The notes beneath the pieces are model-generated. The model was not told where the DNA came from. It did not search any database and was given only the letters and a program-made list of their open reading frames with translations. This document shows, piece by piece, positions 17,302 through 26,767 of a DNA stretch of 37,347 nt; within the stretch, counting starts at the first letter, position 1; each line of letters begins with the position of its first letter. Source of the stretch: JAGNRR01 sp964409905 (GTDB taxonomy: Bacteria; Bacteroidota; Bacteroidia; Chitinophagales; Chitinophagaceae); assembly GCA_964409905.1 (NCBI GenBank), contig CAYPET010000020.1:1-37347 (forward strand). Direction: 5' to 3'. The translations under genes and the position numbers were made by a program.

Positions 17302-18246
17302 ATGAACGAAGAAACAGAAAAAGTAAAACTACTTATTGTCGGTTCCGGACCGGCAGGCTATACTGCTGCTATATATGCGGCAAGGGCAAATATGCACCCG
17401 GTGATGTATCAAGGAATTCAACCCGGTGGTCAACTTATGATTACTACAGATGTAGAAAATTATCCGGGTTATCCGGAGGGTATTATAGGGCCTCAGATGA
17501 TGCAGGATTTCGAAAAACAAGCCGCCAGGATGGGTACAGACATTCGTTATGGGATGGTAACCAAAATTGATACAAGTGTTCGGCCTTTTCGTGCAATTGT
17601 AGACGAAGAAAAAATTATTGAAGCGGATGCTATCATTATGGCAACCGGAGCCTCTGCAAAATGGTTGGGCTTAGAAAGCGAAACTCGATTGAATGGCAGT
17701 GGCGTTAGTGCTTGTGCGGTTTGTGATGGCTTTTTCTTTAAAGGTAAAGAAGTAGCCATAGTTGGTGCTGGAGATACAGCGGCTGAAGAAGCTTTGTATC
17801 TATCTAAACTTTGTCCAACGGTTCACATGTTTGTGCGTCGTGATGAAATGCGCGCATCGGCTGTCATGGCTGACCGCGTGAAGGCAACTGAGAATATAAA
17901 AATTTATTGGAATACAGAAACCGATGAAGTTCTTGGTGATAAAAAGGTTGAAGCAGTTCGTATTCGTAATAATGTAAGTAGTGAAACTCAGGAAATAGCG
18001 GTAGATGCTTTTTTCGTGGCGATTGGTCACAAACCAAACTCTGATTTACTAAAGGGAATTGTTGACATGGATGAAGCGGGCTATGTAAAAACAATACCCG
18101 GAAGCAGTAAGACAAATGTTGAAGGATTATTTTGTTGCGGCGATTTGCAAGACAAAATTTATAGACAGGCCGTTACGGCAGCGGGAAGCGGTTGTATGGC
18201 TGCCCTAGATGCCGAAAGGTGGTTGAGCGAAAAGGGATTACACTAA
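17302..18246 (+). CDS. trxB: Thioredoxin reductase
   Basis: This cytosolic FAD enzyme passes electrons from NADPH to thioredoxin. VGSGPAGYTAAIYAAR near residue 13 binds FAD. The redox-active CAVCDG disulfide is at C138/C141, VGAGDTAAEEALYL is the NADPH site, and GLFCCGDLQDKIYRQAVTAAGSGCMAA is the C-terminal FAD segment. The length of 314 residues is normal. The intact CxxC separates it from YpdA-type bacillithiol disulfide reductases. It is the second gene of a plus-strand run (DUF4249, trxB, cytochrome/beta-propeller protein, folB) with gaps of 11, 6 and 1 bases. Confidence 0.95.
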   Translation: MNEETEKVKLLIVGSGPAGYTAAIYAARANMHPVMYQGIQPGGQLMITTDVENYPGYPEGIIGPQMMQDFEKQAARMGTDIRYGMVTKIDTSVRPFRAIVDEEKIIEADAIIMATGASAKWLGLESETRLNGSGVSACAVCDGFFFKGKEVAIVGAGDTAAEEALYLSKLCPTVHMFVRRDEMRASAVMADRVKATENIKIYWNTETDEVLGDKKVEAVRIRNNVSSETQEIAVDAFFVAIGHKPNSDLLKGIVDMDEAGYVKTIPGSSKTNVEGLFCCGDLQDKIYRQAVTAAGSGCMAALDAERWLSEKGLH

Positions 18247-18252
18247 TAGCTA

Positions 18253-19731
18253 ATGATGAATAAAACGACACTGACATTTATTTTCTTCACCCTGTCTATT
18301 GTGTTGTTTAATTTATCATGCCAAAAAGACCCATATATCGTTAATGCCGAATCGCAGTTCCCAGCAGATGTGCAGAGAATTTTTATAACGAAATGCGCTG
18401 TTTCAGGCTGTCATAATGATGCAAGCTCAAAAAACGCCGCCGGACTAAATTTGACAAGCTGGGATAAGCTTGTCTATACTGGAGGTGTTAGTGGCAGTGT
18501 TGTGATACCCTTTCGCCCACAAAATTCATCGCTTTTTCAATTTATCAATTCTTATCCTGATTTGGGTTTGACTGCGGATCCTCAAATGCCTTTAAACGCT
18601 CCGCCATTAACTCGTGAAGAGGTTTTGGTAATTAAAAATTGGATATTAAATGGTTGTCAGAACGATCAGGGAGAGGTGCCTTTTGCTAACGATTTTGAAT
18701 CACGAAAAAAAGTTTTCGTCGCAAATCAAGGATGTGATGTGGTGACAATAATTGATGCAGAGACAAAACTGGCAATGCGCTATATAGAAGTAGGAAACAA
18801 TGCAGCAAAAATTGAGACGCCGCACTTTATGTCTATTAGCAAAGATGGGAAATACTGGTACGCTTGTTTTACTGAGGGGGATATTTTACAAAAGTTCAGG
18901 GCTGATAATGGAACCTTGGTTGGAGAGGCAACCATTGGTGCAGGGGCATGGAATGTGGTAAGGCTAACAGACGATGGCAAGACTGCCTATGTTTCAAATT
19001 TAAGTAACAATGGAAAAATTGCGCGTGTGAATACTGAAAGCATGATGTTAGAACAAATGTATTCCGGAGCTAATCTCTTCACATTCCCCCATGGTATTGA
19101 AACGACTATTACAGGCGATACTCTATATATTACCGCTCAGTATGGGAATACTTTTTATCGGTTTATCCCTAAACTTTTTAACCGACAAGTCTTTTCCATA
19201 GTTAAAGGTCAGGCTCCCAATACACTTGGCGGTACGTATGATCCACATGAAATTATTTTTAGTCCTGACAGAAGTAAATATTTTTTCTCTTGTCAAAGTA
19301 GCAATGAAGTGCGAGTCTTTGATGCCAAATCGGATACACTTTTGAAAGTTATACCTGTTGGAAAGCTACCCTTGGAGTTTGCAATTTCAAAAAATAAAAA
19401 CCTGCTTTTTGTAAGTTGTAGTGAAGAACCAAATCCCATCTTTATGAGTTTGAAAGGCTCTGTGGAAGTGATAGATTTAAATACTTTACAAGTAGTAAAA
19501 AAATTATACGCCAATTTTTATCAGCCACATGGTCTTGCGGTCGATGAAACTCGAAATGAATTGTACATAGCAAGTCGGAATGCTGACCCTACAGGTCCAC
19601 CGCCTCACCATGTATCCGAATGTGGTAGTCGTAATGGGTTTTTTGAAGTGATTAGTTTGAACGACTGGTCTGTTGTGACATCGCCAAAAGAATTATCTGT
19701 AGACCCCTATGCATTAATTATCACGCCCTAG
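18253..19731 (+). CDS. Lipoprotein with cytochrome c-like domain (CX4CH) and YncE-like beta-propeller
   Basis: The N-terminus is a lipoprotein signal ending VLFNLSC (Cys23). Residues about 35-135 look like a single-haem cytochrome c domain. The site KCAVSGCH (C48, C53, H54) has four residues between the cysteines instead of the usual two. QMPLNAPPLTREE supplies a likely distal methionine (M112) in the MPxxxPPLT context common to cytochromes, followed by a final helix. Residues about 155-490 are a seven-bladed YVTN/YncE-type propeller (KVFVANQGCDVVTIIDAETK, TAYVSNLSNNGKIARVNTE, ELYIASRNADP). The likely place is the periplasmic side or outer surface, in electron transfer or sensing. Whether haem is attached at CX4CH is not shown. 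Confidence 0.75.
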   Translation: MMNKTTLTFIFFTLSIVLFNLSCQKDPYIVNAESQFPADVQRIFITKCAVSGCHNDASSKNAAGLNLTSWDKLVYTGGVSGSVVIPFRPQNSSLFQFINSYPDLGLTADPQMPLNAPPLTREEVLVIKNWILNGCQNDQGEVPFANDFESRKKVFVANQGCDVVTIIDAETKLAMRYIEVGNNAAKIETPHFMSISKDGKYWYACFTEGDILQKFRADNGTLVGEATIGAGAWNVVRLTDDGKTAYVSNLSNNGKIARVNTESMMLEQMYSGANLFTFPHGIETTITGDTLYITAQYGNTFYRFIPKLFNRQVFSIVKGQAPNTLGGTYDPHEIIFSPDRSKYFFSCQSSNEVRVFDAKSDTLLKVIPVGKLPLEFAISKNKNLLFVSCSEEPNPIFMSLKGSVEVIDLNTLQVVKKLYANFYQPHGLAVDETRNELYIASRNADPTGPPPHHVSECGSRNGFFEVISLNDWSVVTSPKELSVDPYALIITP

Positions 19732-19732
19732 T

Positions 19733-20080
19733 ATGTTGTATGTCGCCCTTAACAATATCGCTATCATTGCTTATCATGGTGCTTATGCCGAAGAGCAGGC
19801 TTTGGGTAACGAATTTATAGTGAATATTAAATTCGGCACAACTAACGAAAAGGCGTTTATCGATTACGCAGACTTGTTGACAATTGTCCAAGAGAATTTC
19901 TCAAGAAGGATGGATTATCTTGAGTCGATTATTGCCGATATAGAAACAGACGTTATTAAAAAATTTGAGGAGTGTGATTATCTTTTCATTTCAATCCAAA
20001 AAAAGAATCCACCACTGCCTGCTGTGGTGGAGAGTAGCGAAGTGATACTAGAAAAAGACTATACGGCTAGGCGTAATTAG
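19733..20080 (+). CDS. folB: Dihydroneopterin aldolase FolB
   Basis: This 115-residue cytosolic enzyme of folate synthesis splits dihydroneopterin to 6-hydroxymethyldihydropterin and glycolaldehyde. The motif AYHGAYAEEQ contains the conserved Tyr14-His15-Gly16 and Glu21. Near the C-terminus, ISIQKKNPPLP carries the conserved catalytic lysine (K90 or K91) followed by the proline loop. The start lies 1 base after the upstream stop codon, so it is co-translated with the propeller gene. Its last 14 bases overlap the end of the convergent ytxJ gene. Confidence 0.9.
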   Translation: MLYVALNNIAIIAYHGAYAEEQALGNEFIVNIKFGTTNEKAFIDYADLLTIVQENFSRRMDYLESIIADIETDVIKKFEECDYLFISIQKKNPPLPAVVESSEVILEKDYTARRN

Positions 20081-20405
20081 TCAACTGCTCATTTAGTTCA
20101 TTCACCTCAATACCGCCGTGGCTTTCCGCATAGAAGCATTCTCCATTCTTGATTAAAATTAATTGTGGCGATTCATGATAAACATTGAATCTATCGGCTA
20201 TTTCGTTAGAAATAGATCGGAAAGCAATTAAATCTAAAAAGTAGAAGGGGATATCTTTCACTATTTGACCGTTTTCCAAACGACTTTTTGCCATGGCACT
20301 GATTGAACATCGGGTACTATGCTTAAATATTGCAACAATATCTTGCTGACTTTCGGATACAATCGTATCCAACTGGCTAGTCTCTGTAAGGGGAATCCAG
20401 TTCAT
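20067..20405 (-). CDS. ytxJ: YtxJ/BrxC-type monothiol bacilliredoxin
   Basis: This is a small thioredoxin-fold protein of 112 residues. FKHSTRCSISAMAKSRLE holds the single active-site cysteine (C33) in the TRCxIS context of YtxJ/BrxC proteins, which remove bacillithiol from oxidised proteins. The conserved FYFLDLIAFRSISNEIADRF and HESPQLILIKNGECFYAESHGGI segments complete the family pattern. It implies that this organism makes bacillithiol. The gene converges on folB with a 14-base overlap and follows a tiny lipoprotein gene by 20 bases. Confidence 0.9.
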   Translation of the reverse strand: MNWIPLTETSQLDTIVSESQQDIVAIFKHSTRCSISAMAKSRLENGQIVKDIPFYFLDLIAFRSISNEIADRFNVYHESPQLILIKNGECFYAESHGGIEVNELNEQLTNYA

Positions 20406-20425
20406 GATAAGAATAGTGAAACGGT

Positions 20426-20560
20426 TTATTTAATCAGTTGAATAAAAGTATTAAAACTTATTTTTTGTGGGCAACCATATTTCTTTTGAGTCGCACATGA
20501 AGACATAGCCACTGTAGCGACAAACAAGAATAAGAATAATAATGCGTTTTTCTTTTTCAT
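20426..20560 (-). CDS. Small lipoprotein, 44 residues
   Basis: I translated this frame by hand from ATG 20560 to TAA at 20426. The product begins MKKKNALLFLFLFVATVAMS and then reads SCATQKKYGCPQK, ending NTFIQLIK. A lysine-rich start, a hydrophobic core and the lipobox SSC (Cys22) are clear, and the mature part is only 23 residues with one more cysteine (GCP). Tiny lipoproteins with a KKxGCP-like end are seen in this phylum, although no function is known to me. It has an exact TAnnTTTG box about 29 bases upstream and sits 20 bases before ytxJ, so the two likely share a transcript. Confidence 0.7.
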   Translation of the reverse strand: MKKKNALLFLFLFVATVAMSSCATQKKYGCPQKISFNTFIQLIK

Positions 20561-20588
20561 TATATAATTTCTTTCTGTTTATTTGCTT

Positions 20589-20596
20589 CAAAGGTA
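20589..20596 (-). promoter_or_regulatory. Candidate -7 box for the small lipoprotein-ytxJ transcript (TACCTTTG)
   Basis: This is an exact TAnnTTTG match on the minus strand, giving a leader of about 22 bases to the ATG at 20560. A TTTG lies upstream but at 25 bases spacing, longer than the usual 19-20, so the -33 element is doubtful. Confidence 0.4.
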
Positions 20597-20627
20597 GGTC
20601 ATTTATAGATAAAGTAGTAAGCAAATA

Positions 20628-21944
20628 ATGAAAAGGATTTTAGTTTTTGGCGCGGGAAAATCATCAACTGCTTTAATTGATTATTTTATTGAAAACGCTC
20701 TTGCTATGCAATGGTTGGTGGTTATTGCCGATGCTAATTTGCAGTCTATTTTGAAAAAAATCGATGGTCGTGCATCCGCTGAGGCGCTTCAATTAGACAT
20801 TTTTGATGAAGCTACCAGAGGTGAAGAAATAGCCAAAGCTGATTTTGTCATTTCATTATTACCGCCAGCCTTGCACATTCATGTAGCAAAAGACTGTGTT
20901 TCCCTCGGAACAAGCCTCGTCTCTGCCTCCTATGTTTCTGAAGAAATCCAGCAGCTGGATTATGAGGCCCAAAAGTCAGGAGTATTACTTATGAATGAGT
21001 TGGGTGCTGATCCTGGTATAGATCATATGAGCGCTATGGAAATTATAGAGCGACTGCGTGATGACGGCGCCGAAATCACCTCTTTTCAATCTTATTGTGG
21101 GGGATTAATTGCTCCAGAGAGCGATACGAACCCCTGGCATTATAAGGTGTCTTGGAACCCCTGGAATATTGTCAGAGCAGGTAGTGGTGGAGCTGATTTT
21201 CTGATGAATGGCAATGTATATCACCGTAAATATGAACAATTATACAAGGAAAGTAATCTTGTTGACATTCCAAACTATGGCACAGTAGCGGCCTATCCTA
21301 ATAGGGATTCTCTAAAATACATTGATACTTATGCACTTAAAAATGCACATACTGTATTACGAGCCACATTACGACACCCTGACTTTGTAGAAGCGTGGTC
21401 TTTGTTAATTGATTTAGGCATTACAGCGGAAGAGCCTGTCATTGATATAGCCAATCGAACCTATCAGCAATGGTTTTTAGAGACCAGCAAGCATATCCCC
21501 GGTGGTAATTTACAAGAAAAACTGATGCACCTAAACGCCAGTAAAAAGGCTATAGAATTAATTGCCTATTTACAACTTAATAGTCTTGAACCGATACCCT
21601 TAGAAGGAAAGCTCCCTGCTGGAAAGGTATTACAAGAGATTATTGAAAGGGTATGGAGGCTACAACCTGAAGATAAGGATTTGCTAATTTTCCACCATGA
21701 TATTGAATATGCCATTAGCGATCATGCCCATCAGATTGAAAGCACATTAACTGTAAAAGGTGATAATGCTGAGGACACTGCAATGGCTAAGTGTGTGGGA
21801 TTGCCACTCGCTATTTTTACCAAGTTATTTCTCACAGGAGAAATTAAAGGATTAAAAGGTGTTCAAATACCAACCGATAGATTGGTCTATAAACCTATAT
21901 TAGCAGAACTAAAGCAGTTTGGCATTCTGTTCGAGGAGAGTTGA
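20628..21944 (+). CDS. Saccharopine dehydrogenase family reductase (saccharopine reductase-like)
   Basis: The N-terminus KRILVFGAGKSSTALIDYF is a Rossmann NADP-binding fold. The middle contains NELGADPGIDHMSAMEIIERL, SYCGGLIAPESDTNPWHYK and AAYPNRDSLKYID, all hallmarks of the LYS9/saccharopine reductase group (glutamate-forming). The length of 438 residues fits. In this phylum such enzymes are usually tied to lysine breakdown through saccharopine, but a role with another amino acid cannot be excluded, since no lysine-ketoglutarate reductase or aminoadipate gene is nearby. It is probably monocistronic and converges on nnr with only 7 bases between the stops. Confidence 0.82.
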   Translation: MKRILVFGAGKSSTALIDYFIENALAMQWLVVIADANLQSILKKIDGRASAEALQLDIFDEATRGEEIAKADFVISLLPPALHIHVAKDCVSLGTSLVSASYVSEEIQQLDYEAQKSGVLLMNELGADPGIDHMSAMEIIERLRDDGAEITSFQSYCGGLIAPESDTNPWHYKVSWNPWNIVRAGSGGADFLMNGNVYHRKYEQLYKESNLVDIPNYGTVAAYPNRDSLKYIDTYALKNAHTVLRATLRHPDFVEAWSLLIDLGITAEEPVIDIANRTYQQWFLETSKHIPGGNLQEKLMHLNASKKAIELIAYLQLNSLEPIPLEGKLPAGKVLQEIIERVWRLQPEDKDLLIFHHDIEYAISDHAHQIESTLTVKGDNAEDTAMAKCVGLPLAIFTKLFLTGEIKGLKGVQIPTDRLVYKPILAELKQFGILFEES

Positions 21945-21951
21945 GAAGACC

Positions 21952-23442
21952 TTAAAAATTTTCAATACACAAATATTCAATAATATCAGAAGCACAAAGA
22001 GCATGTTGACCCTTAACTTTAGCTGCTGTATCGCCGGCTTTGCCATGGAAGTACACACCAATGAGAGCCGCTTCAAGTGGGCTGTATTGCTGTGCCAATA
22101 AGCCCGTTATTATTCCTGTAAGTACATCGCCACTACCACCAGTTGCCATACCTGGATTGCCGCTTGTGTTAAAATAGATTTCTCCTTTTGAAGAGCAGAT
22201 AGAAGTATGAGCATCCTTTAATATCAAAATGCATTTATATTGAAGAGCAAAATCCCGTTGTTTTTGCAATCTTTCAGCACTATCCTGCCAACCGCCAACT
22301 AAGCGCTCAAATTCTTTCGGATGCGGTGTGAGTATGCACTCAAAGGGTAATAATTTTAGCAAACTTTTGTCAGTAGCTAATATGTTTATGGCATCAGCAT
22401 CCAAAACAAATTTTTTATCGGTACTATTTTGAAGTAAAGCGGCCACGACCTGTTGAGTTTGACTATTTGTGCCAACACCTGGACCAATGCCGACAGCATT
22501 GTATGTATCTATGTTTGGTAACTGTGTCAGTTGTATAGCATCTTGATCGGTGATACACATGGCCTCCGGAATAGAAATTTGAAGTATCTCGTAACCGCAA
22601 CTGGGGATATAAGAAGTAATTAAACCCACACCGCTGCACAAACATGCCTTGGTGCTGAGTATTGCTGCACCCATCTTTCCATAGCTACCGGCCATTATTA
22701 GAGCATGTCCGTACGTTCCTTTGTGGCTTTGTTTTGCACGAATATGCACAGACTTAGCTATGGTATCATCCAACAGGTAATACATACCATTGGTTTCTTG
22801 AATAAAATCTTCATCTATGCCAATATCAACAGTGATATAGCTTTTAATATAGGGGACGTGTTCTGGTAAAAAGAAAGATAGTTTTGGCCGTTGAAATGTA
22901 ATACAGTAATCACTTTTGACCATGTTTTTGGAGGGCGTTACAGTATCGCAGTACATCCCGGATGGAACATCTACTGATATTATTAAGGCATTCGATGCAT
23001 TTATTTTTTCAATTACTTCTGCTGCGAGTCCATCTGCTGGGCGATTTAGGCCGGAACCAAAAAGAGCATCAATTAGTATATCATAATTTGTCAAAACTGG
23101 CAACTCACTGATGTGTTTTACATAAATAATCTCATTTAATTTCAACAAATTTTGTTGACAATCGGTGCTTAGCTTATCATGTAGTTGTATTAAACAAACT
23201 TCTATTCGAAAGTTTTTTTCTTTTAAAAGTCGTGCAATGGCTAAACCATCACCTCCATTATTTCCAATGCCGGAGATGATGAATACGCGATCTTTTTGTT
23301 GTATGATTTTGCTGGCTTCATCTACAAATGCTTCGGCAGCTCGTTCCATTAAATCAATTGAAGCAATGGGTTCGATGGCAATCGTGAAGAGGTCGGCATC
23401 TCGAATTTGAGCAGCGGTTAATATTTTTTTTAATTTTTTCAA
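21952..23442 (-). CDS. nnr: Bifunctional NAD(P)H-hydrate epimerase / ADP-dependent NAD(P)H-hydrate dehydratase
   Basis: This cytosolic enzyme repairs damaged NAD(P)H hydrates. Residues 1 to about 210 are the YjeF N-terminal epimerase domain (GIGNNGGDGLAIARLL, DALFGSGLNRP, VDVPSGMYCD). Residues about 225-496 are the ribokinase-like dehydratase domain (GHALIMAGSYGKMGAAILS, LDADAINILA, LTPHPKEFERL, NPGMATGGSGDVLTGII). The length of 496 is typical of the fused form. The only suitable start in frame is TTG at 23442, just after an upstream in-frame stop. It follows the BNR repeat gene by 39 bases. Confidence 0.94.
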   Translation of the reverse strand: MKKLKKILTAAQIRDADLFTIAIEPIASIDLMERAAEAFVDEASKIIQQKDRVFIISGIGNNGGDGLAIARLLKEKNFRIEVCLIQLHDKLSTDCQQNLLKLNEIIYVKHISELPVLTNYDILIDALFGSGLNRPADGLAAEVIEKINASNALIISVDVPSGMYCDTVTPSKNMVKSDYCITFQRPKLSFFLPEHVPYIKSYITVDIGIDEDFIQETNGMYYLLDDTIAKSVHIRAKQSHKGTYGHALIMAGSYGKMGAAILSTKACLCSGVGLITSYIPSCGYEILQISIPEAMCITDQDAIQLTQLPNIDTYNAVGIGPGVGTNSQTQQVVAALLQNSTDKKFVLDADAINILATDKSLLKLLPFECILTPHPKEFERLVGGWQDSAERLQKQRDFALQYKCILILKDAHTSICSSKGEIYFNTSGNPGMATGGSGDVLTGIITGLLAQQYSPLEAALIGVYFHGKAGDTAAKVKGQHALCASDIIEYLCIENF

Positions 23443-23481
23443 TACTAATACACGTTATATCATTTTTTAGAATTTAGAACA

Positions 23482-26400
23482 TCAATTACCCTTTACTATT
23501 TTGTAAACCTGATCGTCAATTTGTAATAGGTAAATACCAGCAGTTAATTTGCTTAGGTCAAGGCTGTTTTTTTTGCCAAACCATTGCGACTTAAAAATCA
23601 GTTGTCCGAGTTGATTTTTTAGCAAAATATCACGATTTGATATTGTTGGAAATTCAACATGTATCATTCCGTTGGTTGGGTTCGGGTAAATATTGGCAAT
23701 TTGATTTTTGTCCTTTATAGCTATAATAGACAATGGCCAATTATTTGAGCGTAATGATATCGCATAATCTTCAACTTCTCCAAATTGGGTACCACATGGC
23801 TTAGGTTCATTACCCCAGTAAGATAGTCGAACCCTCATGCGCACACTATCTCCATTAGAAACATTAACTGGTACTTTAAACGTATTATTTACACTTGCAA
23901 CACCTGGGCCTATTGACCACAAAACGCGTTCATCATCAGTAAAATCTGCATCATTATTGAAGTCTATCCAAGCTGCATAATCATTTTCTCCCCATGATGT
24001 GTTGGCTGTAACGTTTATGGTATATGTACTATCTGCCCACAGCGCACTCACAGGGTTATTGTAGTAGGTATAAAAATCGTTGTTGCTTGTATTGTTGATA
24101 TTTTCTAAAACGACTTGTTGAATAAATAAATTTCCAGCAGAGGTATCACCTGTTGCCTGACAATATGCAAAAGGCTGAATAACATACATGAATTGATAAG
24201 AACTGCTTGTATCATTATTGCTGCCTACTGCAAAAACTTTAAAAAAGATTTTTGTGCCTACTGCCAAATCTGGCAAGGGTTGTGTTGTCACCCAGGTAGA
24301 GTCCTTAGTATTTATCATTGGAATAAAATTTGACAGACTCGTATTATTAGCCGACCAAGCCGTATAGACGCTTGAAAGCACATTGTCATAAGCTATTCTG
24401 GATGTAACAACTTGTTCAGTCGTTTTTTTAGGTTTATCTGTTGTTGGCGGGTTGGTAATGCTGGTAAATACTATAGCAGGATGATTTTCTCTGCCTATCA
24501 AGGCGTTTTCCCAAACTCCACGGCCCCAGGTAGCCGCTTTTAATGTGTTGGAGCCATGATTTATTTCTAATTCCCGCACAGCCATATTCGGCAGATTGGT
24601 ATTATACAGCGACCAATTTGTACTGCTCATTGTTTTGGTAAAAACGCCAATTTCAGCTCCAAGATAAATATTGCCATATTGGTCAATCACAACCGATTGG
24701 ATAGGCATGTCTCCCAAATTGTAGGTAATATTCGTCCAGCTATTACCCCCTGTGGTGGTCATCCAAACCTTTGAAAAATCTTGTTGGTAACGGGCAAATA
24801 CAGCAATAATGATATCGTCATTGTTTGGATCAATGGCGATGTCCATTATTGAATAGGCTGGCAAGTTGCCTCTGATATTCGTAAAGGTTTGGCCGCCATC
24901 AGTTGATTTTTCAATTTTCTCGTTTCTTGCTATAACAATGATATTCGAGTTCTGATGTGCTATTTCTGCGACCTTGATGTCACCGGAAAAGGTGCTAGGT
25001 ACACCTAGTTTTATATGATTATCGCCAAAGTCGTCTGACCGGTAAACAGTATCTCGAAAGTCAAAAATAGACAATTGATTATTCGGGTCTATGGCTATAG
25101 GAGCAATCCAGTCTCCATCTGCAGAGCCAGTCGGTGAAGCATTTTGAGTAGATTTTCCGCCATCAATTGTTCTACGTCTGTTGCCATATTGTACACTGCC
25201 AATAAACCAGTTTTCATTTAGCGGTTGCACAATGGCCTCCATTCCATCGGCTCCATATAGTTCCACCCAACCATTTTCGGTACTAAAGCTAGTCCCATTA
25301 TCCTGTGACCCTGCCACAACTTTATAATGATTTGATTGACTAACGCCAAGGCGATAATTTTCCCGAATGCCCATGCTATCCGTAAGCCTTATCCAATTTA
25401 CACCATTGTCAATACTTTTTGCCAGCAAACCATCTGTTGTTACATAAAATACGCCATTCACACAACGGGCATTACGCAAGTCGGCATGAATATAATCGGT
25501 GCTGTTTTGATAACTAAGTTGATGACCATTACCCGCCGCGTTGGTGTTGCCTAACGACCATCGCGTGACACAATTAAATGATTGCCCCCCATCAGTACTG
25601 CGCTCCAGGTCTACATAGCCATAAATCATGTAGGAGGTGTCTAAATCACTCACAACAAACCCATCGCAATTTTCATTAGGATTTACTAAAAAAGTGAAGG
25701 TTTGCCCGGCATTCGTTGACTTCCACACACCGTTATTATTGGCAGCGTAAACACAATTTGCGCAAGCCGGACTTGTTGAGATTTTGACATTCGTCGTACT
25801 GCCATTTCCGGTCAAAACACCTGATAAGGAGTAGCTGAGCCCCATATCGCCGGAGACTAGCAAATTGCTGGGGTTGTTATTTGAGTATAGATAAATAATA
25901 CTGTCATTGTTTGGGTGAAATTCAATTTCGGTTATATTGATATTATCATAGAGCCTTACCCAGTTTTGTAAATTATCTGAAGAGCGATAAATGCCATTAT
26001 TGGTAGCAACGAAAATTAAATTTGAAACCCGTGGGTGATAGGATACTTCGTTAATTTTAAAGTTTGAACCCAAACCTCCTTGACCAATATTGGCAGGATT
26101 AAAATTGGTTTGTGTCCAATTGTTTCCACCATCAATGCTTCTGTATATGCCATGAGAGTATTCGTTTTGAGCATTTTGTAAATTAATTAGCACAGAATCT
26201 GGATTGGTAGGAGATGCAGAGATAGTATTGACCCCAGTTGCAAATAAGTAATCCGTGCTGCTGCCAGTCCAAGTATTTCCACCATTTGTAGATTTCCAGA
26301 AACCACCACTGCGTGAACCAACGTAAATAATGTTTGGGTTGTTTTTATCTACATAGACATCTTCCAATCGCCCAAATCCTGCAGAATAATGTCCTGTTAT

Positions 26401-26763
26401 ACTATCAATTGTTGTTGGGCCTACTTCTTTCCAACCATTCGGAAAAAGTTTATTGCTTGTCGATTCTTGCTGAGCTAAAAAACGCTGATACTGTTTGGTT
26501 ACAAAAAATGGATCCTCTTCAGCGCGGTTGCCATCAGGATAGTATTTATACTCGTTAGCAGCAACCCAACGTTGATAGTCTTTCCATCCAGAACCTTTTT
26601 CTTCTTTGTTTACTTGCTCAAAATATTTTTCTGCAGCACGAACTAGGTCGTAGAAGTTAACAGATTTGTCGTCCATCAGTTTTTTATAACTTGGTATTTT
26701 TTGCTGCGCTTGTGCATGTAATGTGAAGCTGAGCAGGACGAGGGTAATTATTTTTTTTGTCAT
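23482..26763 (-). CDS. Large secreted BNR/sortilin-like propeller protein with GEVED and T9SS sorting domains
   Basis: ATG at 26763 gives MTKKIITLVLLSFTLHAQAQ, a Sec signal; the frame runs 12 codons further upstream into the preceding gene, but that start is unlikely. Many BNR/Asp-box turns (STNGGNTW, SIDGGNNW, STNAGQTF, STDGGQSF, STDGGQTF, TTGGNSW) build one or two beta-propellers of the VPS10/sortilin or sialidase kind over residues about 90-780. No sialidase arginine triad is evident. A GEVED domain follows (AAWIDFNNDADFTDDERV, GEVEDYAISL). The end is a type A sorting domain (YPNPTNGMIHVEFP, LGQLIFKS, AGIYLLQI). Export by T9SS is expected. It lies 4 bases after a lipoprotein gene. The function is unknown. 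Confidence 0.87.
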   Translation of the reverse strand: MTKKIITLVLLSFTLHAQAQQKIPSYKKLMDDKSVNFYDLVRAAEKYFEQVNKEEKGSGWKDYQRWVAANEYKYYPDGNRAEEDPFFVTKQYQRFLAQQESTSNKLFPNGWKEVGPTTIDSITGHYSAGFGRLEDVYVDKNNPNIIYVGSRSGGFWKSTNGGNTWTGSSTDYLFATGVNTISASPTNPDSVLINLQNAQNEYSHGIYRSIDGGNNWTQTNFNPANIGQGGLGSNFKINEVSYHPRVSNLIFVATNNGIYRSSDNLQNWVRLYDNINITEIEFHPNNDSIIYLYSNNNPSNLLVSGDMGLSYSLSGVLTGNGSTTNVKISTSPACANCVYAANNNGVWKSTNAGQTFTFLVNPNENCDGFVVSDLDTSYMIYGYVDLERSTDGGQSFNCVTRWSLGNTNAAGNGHQLSYQNSTDYIHADLRNARCVNGVFYVTTDGLLAKSIDNGVNWIRLTDSMGIRENYRLGVSQSNHYKVVAGSQDNGTSFSTENGWVELYGADGMEAIVQPLNENWFIGSVQYGNRRRTIDGGKSTQNASPTGSADGDWIAPIAIDPNNQLSIFDFRDTVYRSDDFGDNHIKLGVPSTFSGDIKVAEIAHQNSNIIVIARNEKIEKSTDGGQTFTNIRGNLPAYSIMDIAIDPNNDDIIIAVFARYQQDFSKVWMTTTGGNSWTNITYNLGDMPIQSVVIDQYGNIYLGAEIGVFTKTMSSTNWSLYNTNLPNMAVRELEINHGSNTLKAATWGRGVWENALIGRENHPAIVFTSITNPPTTDKPKKTTEQVVTSRIAYDNVLSSVYTAWSANNTSLSNFIPMINTKDSTWVTTQPLPDLAVGTKIFFKVFAVGSNNDTSSSYQFMYVIQPFAYCQATGDTSAGNLFIQQVVLENINNTSNNDFYTYYNNPVSALWADSTYTINVTANTSWGENDYAAWIDFNNDADFTDDERVLWSIGPGVASVNNTFKVPVNVSNGDSVRMRVRLSYWGNEPKPCGTQFGEVEDYAISLRSNNWPLSIIAIKDKNQIANIYPNPTNGMIHVEFPTISNRDILLKNQLGQLIFKSQWFGKKNSLDLSKLTAGIYLLQIDDQVYKIVKGN

Positions 26764-26767
26764 TTGA

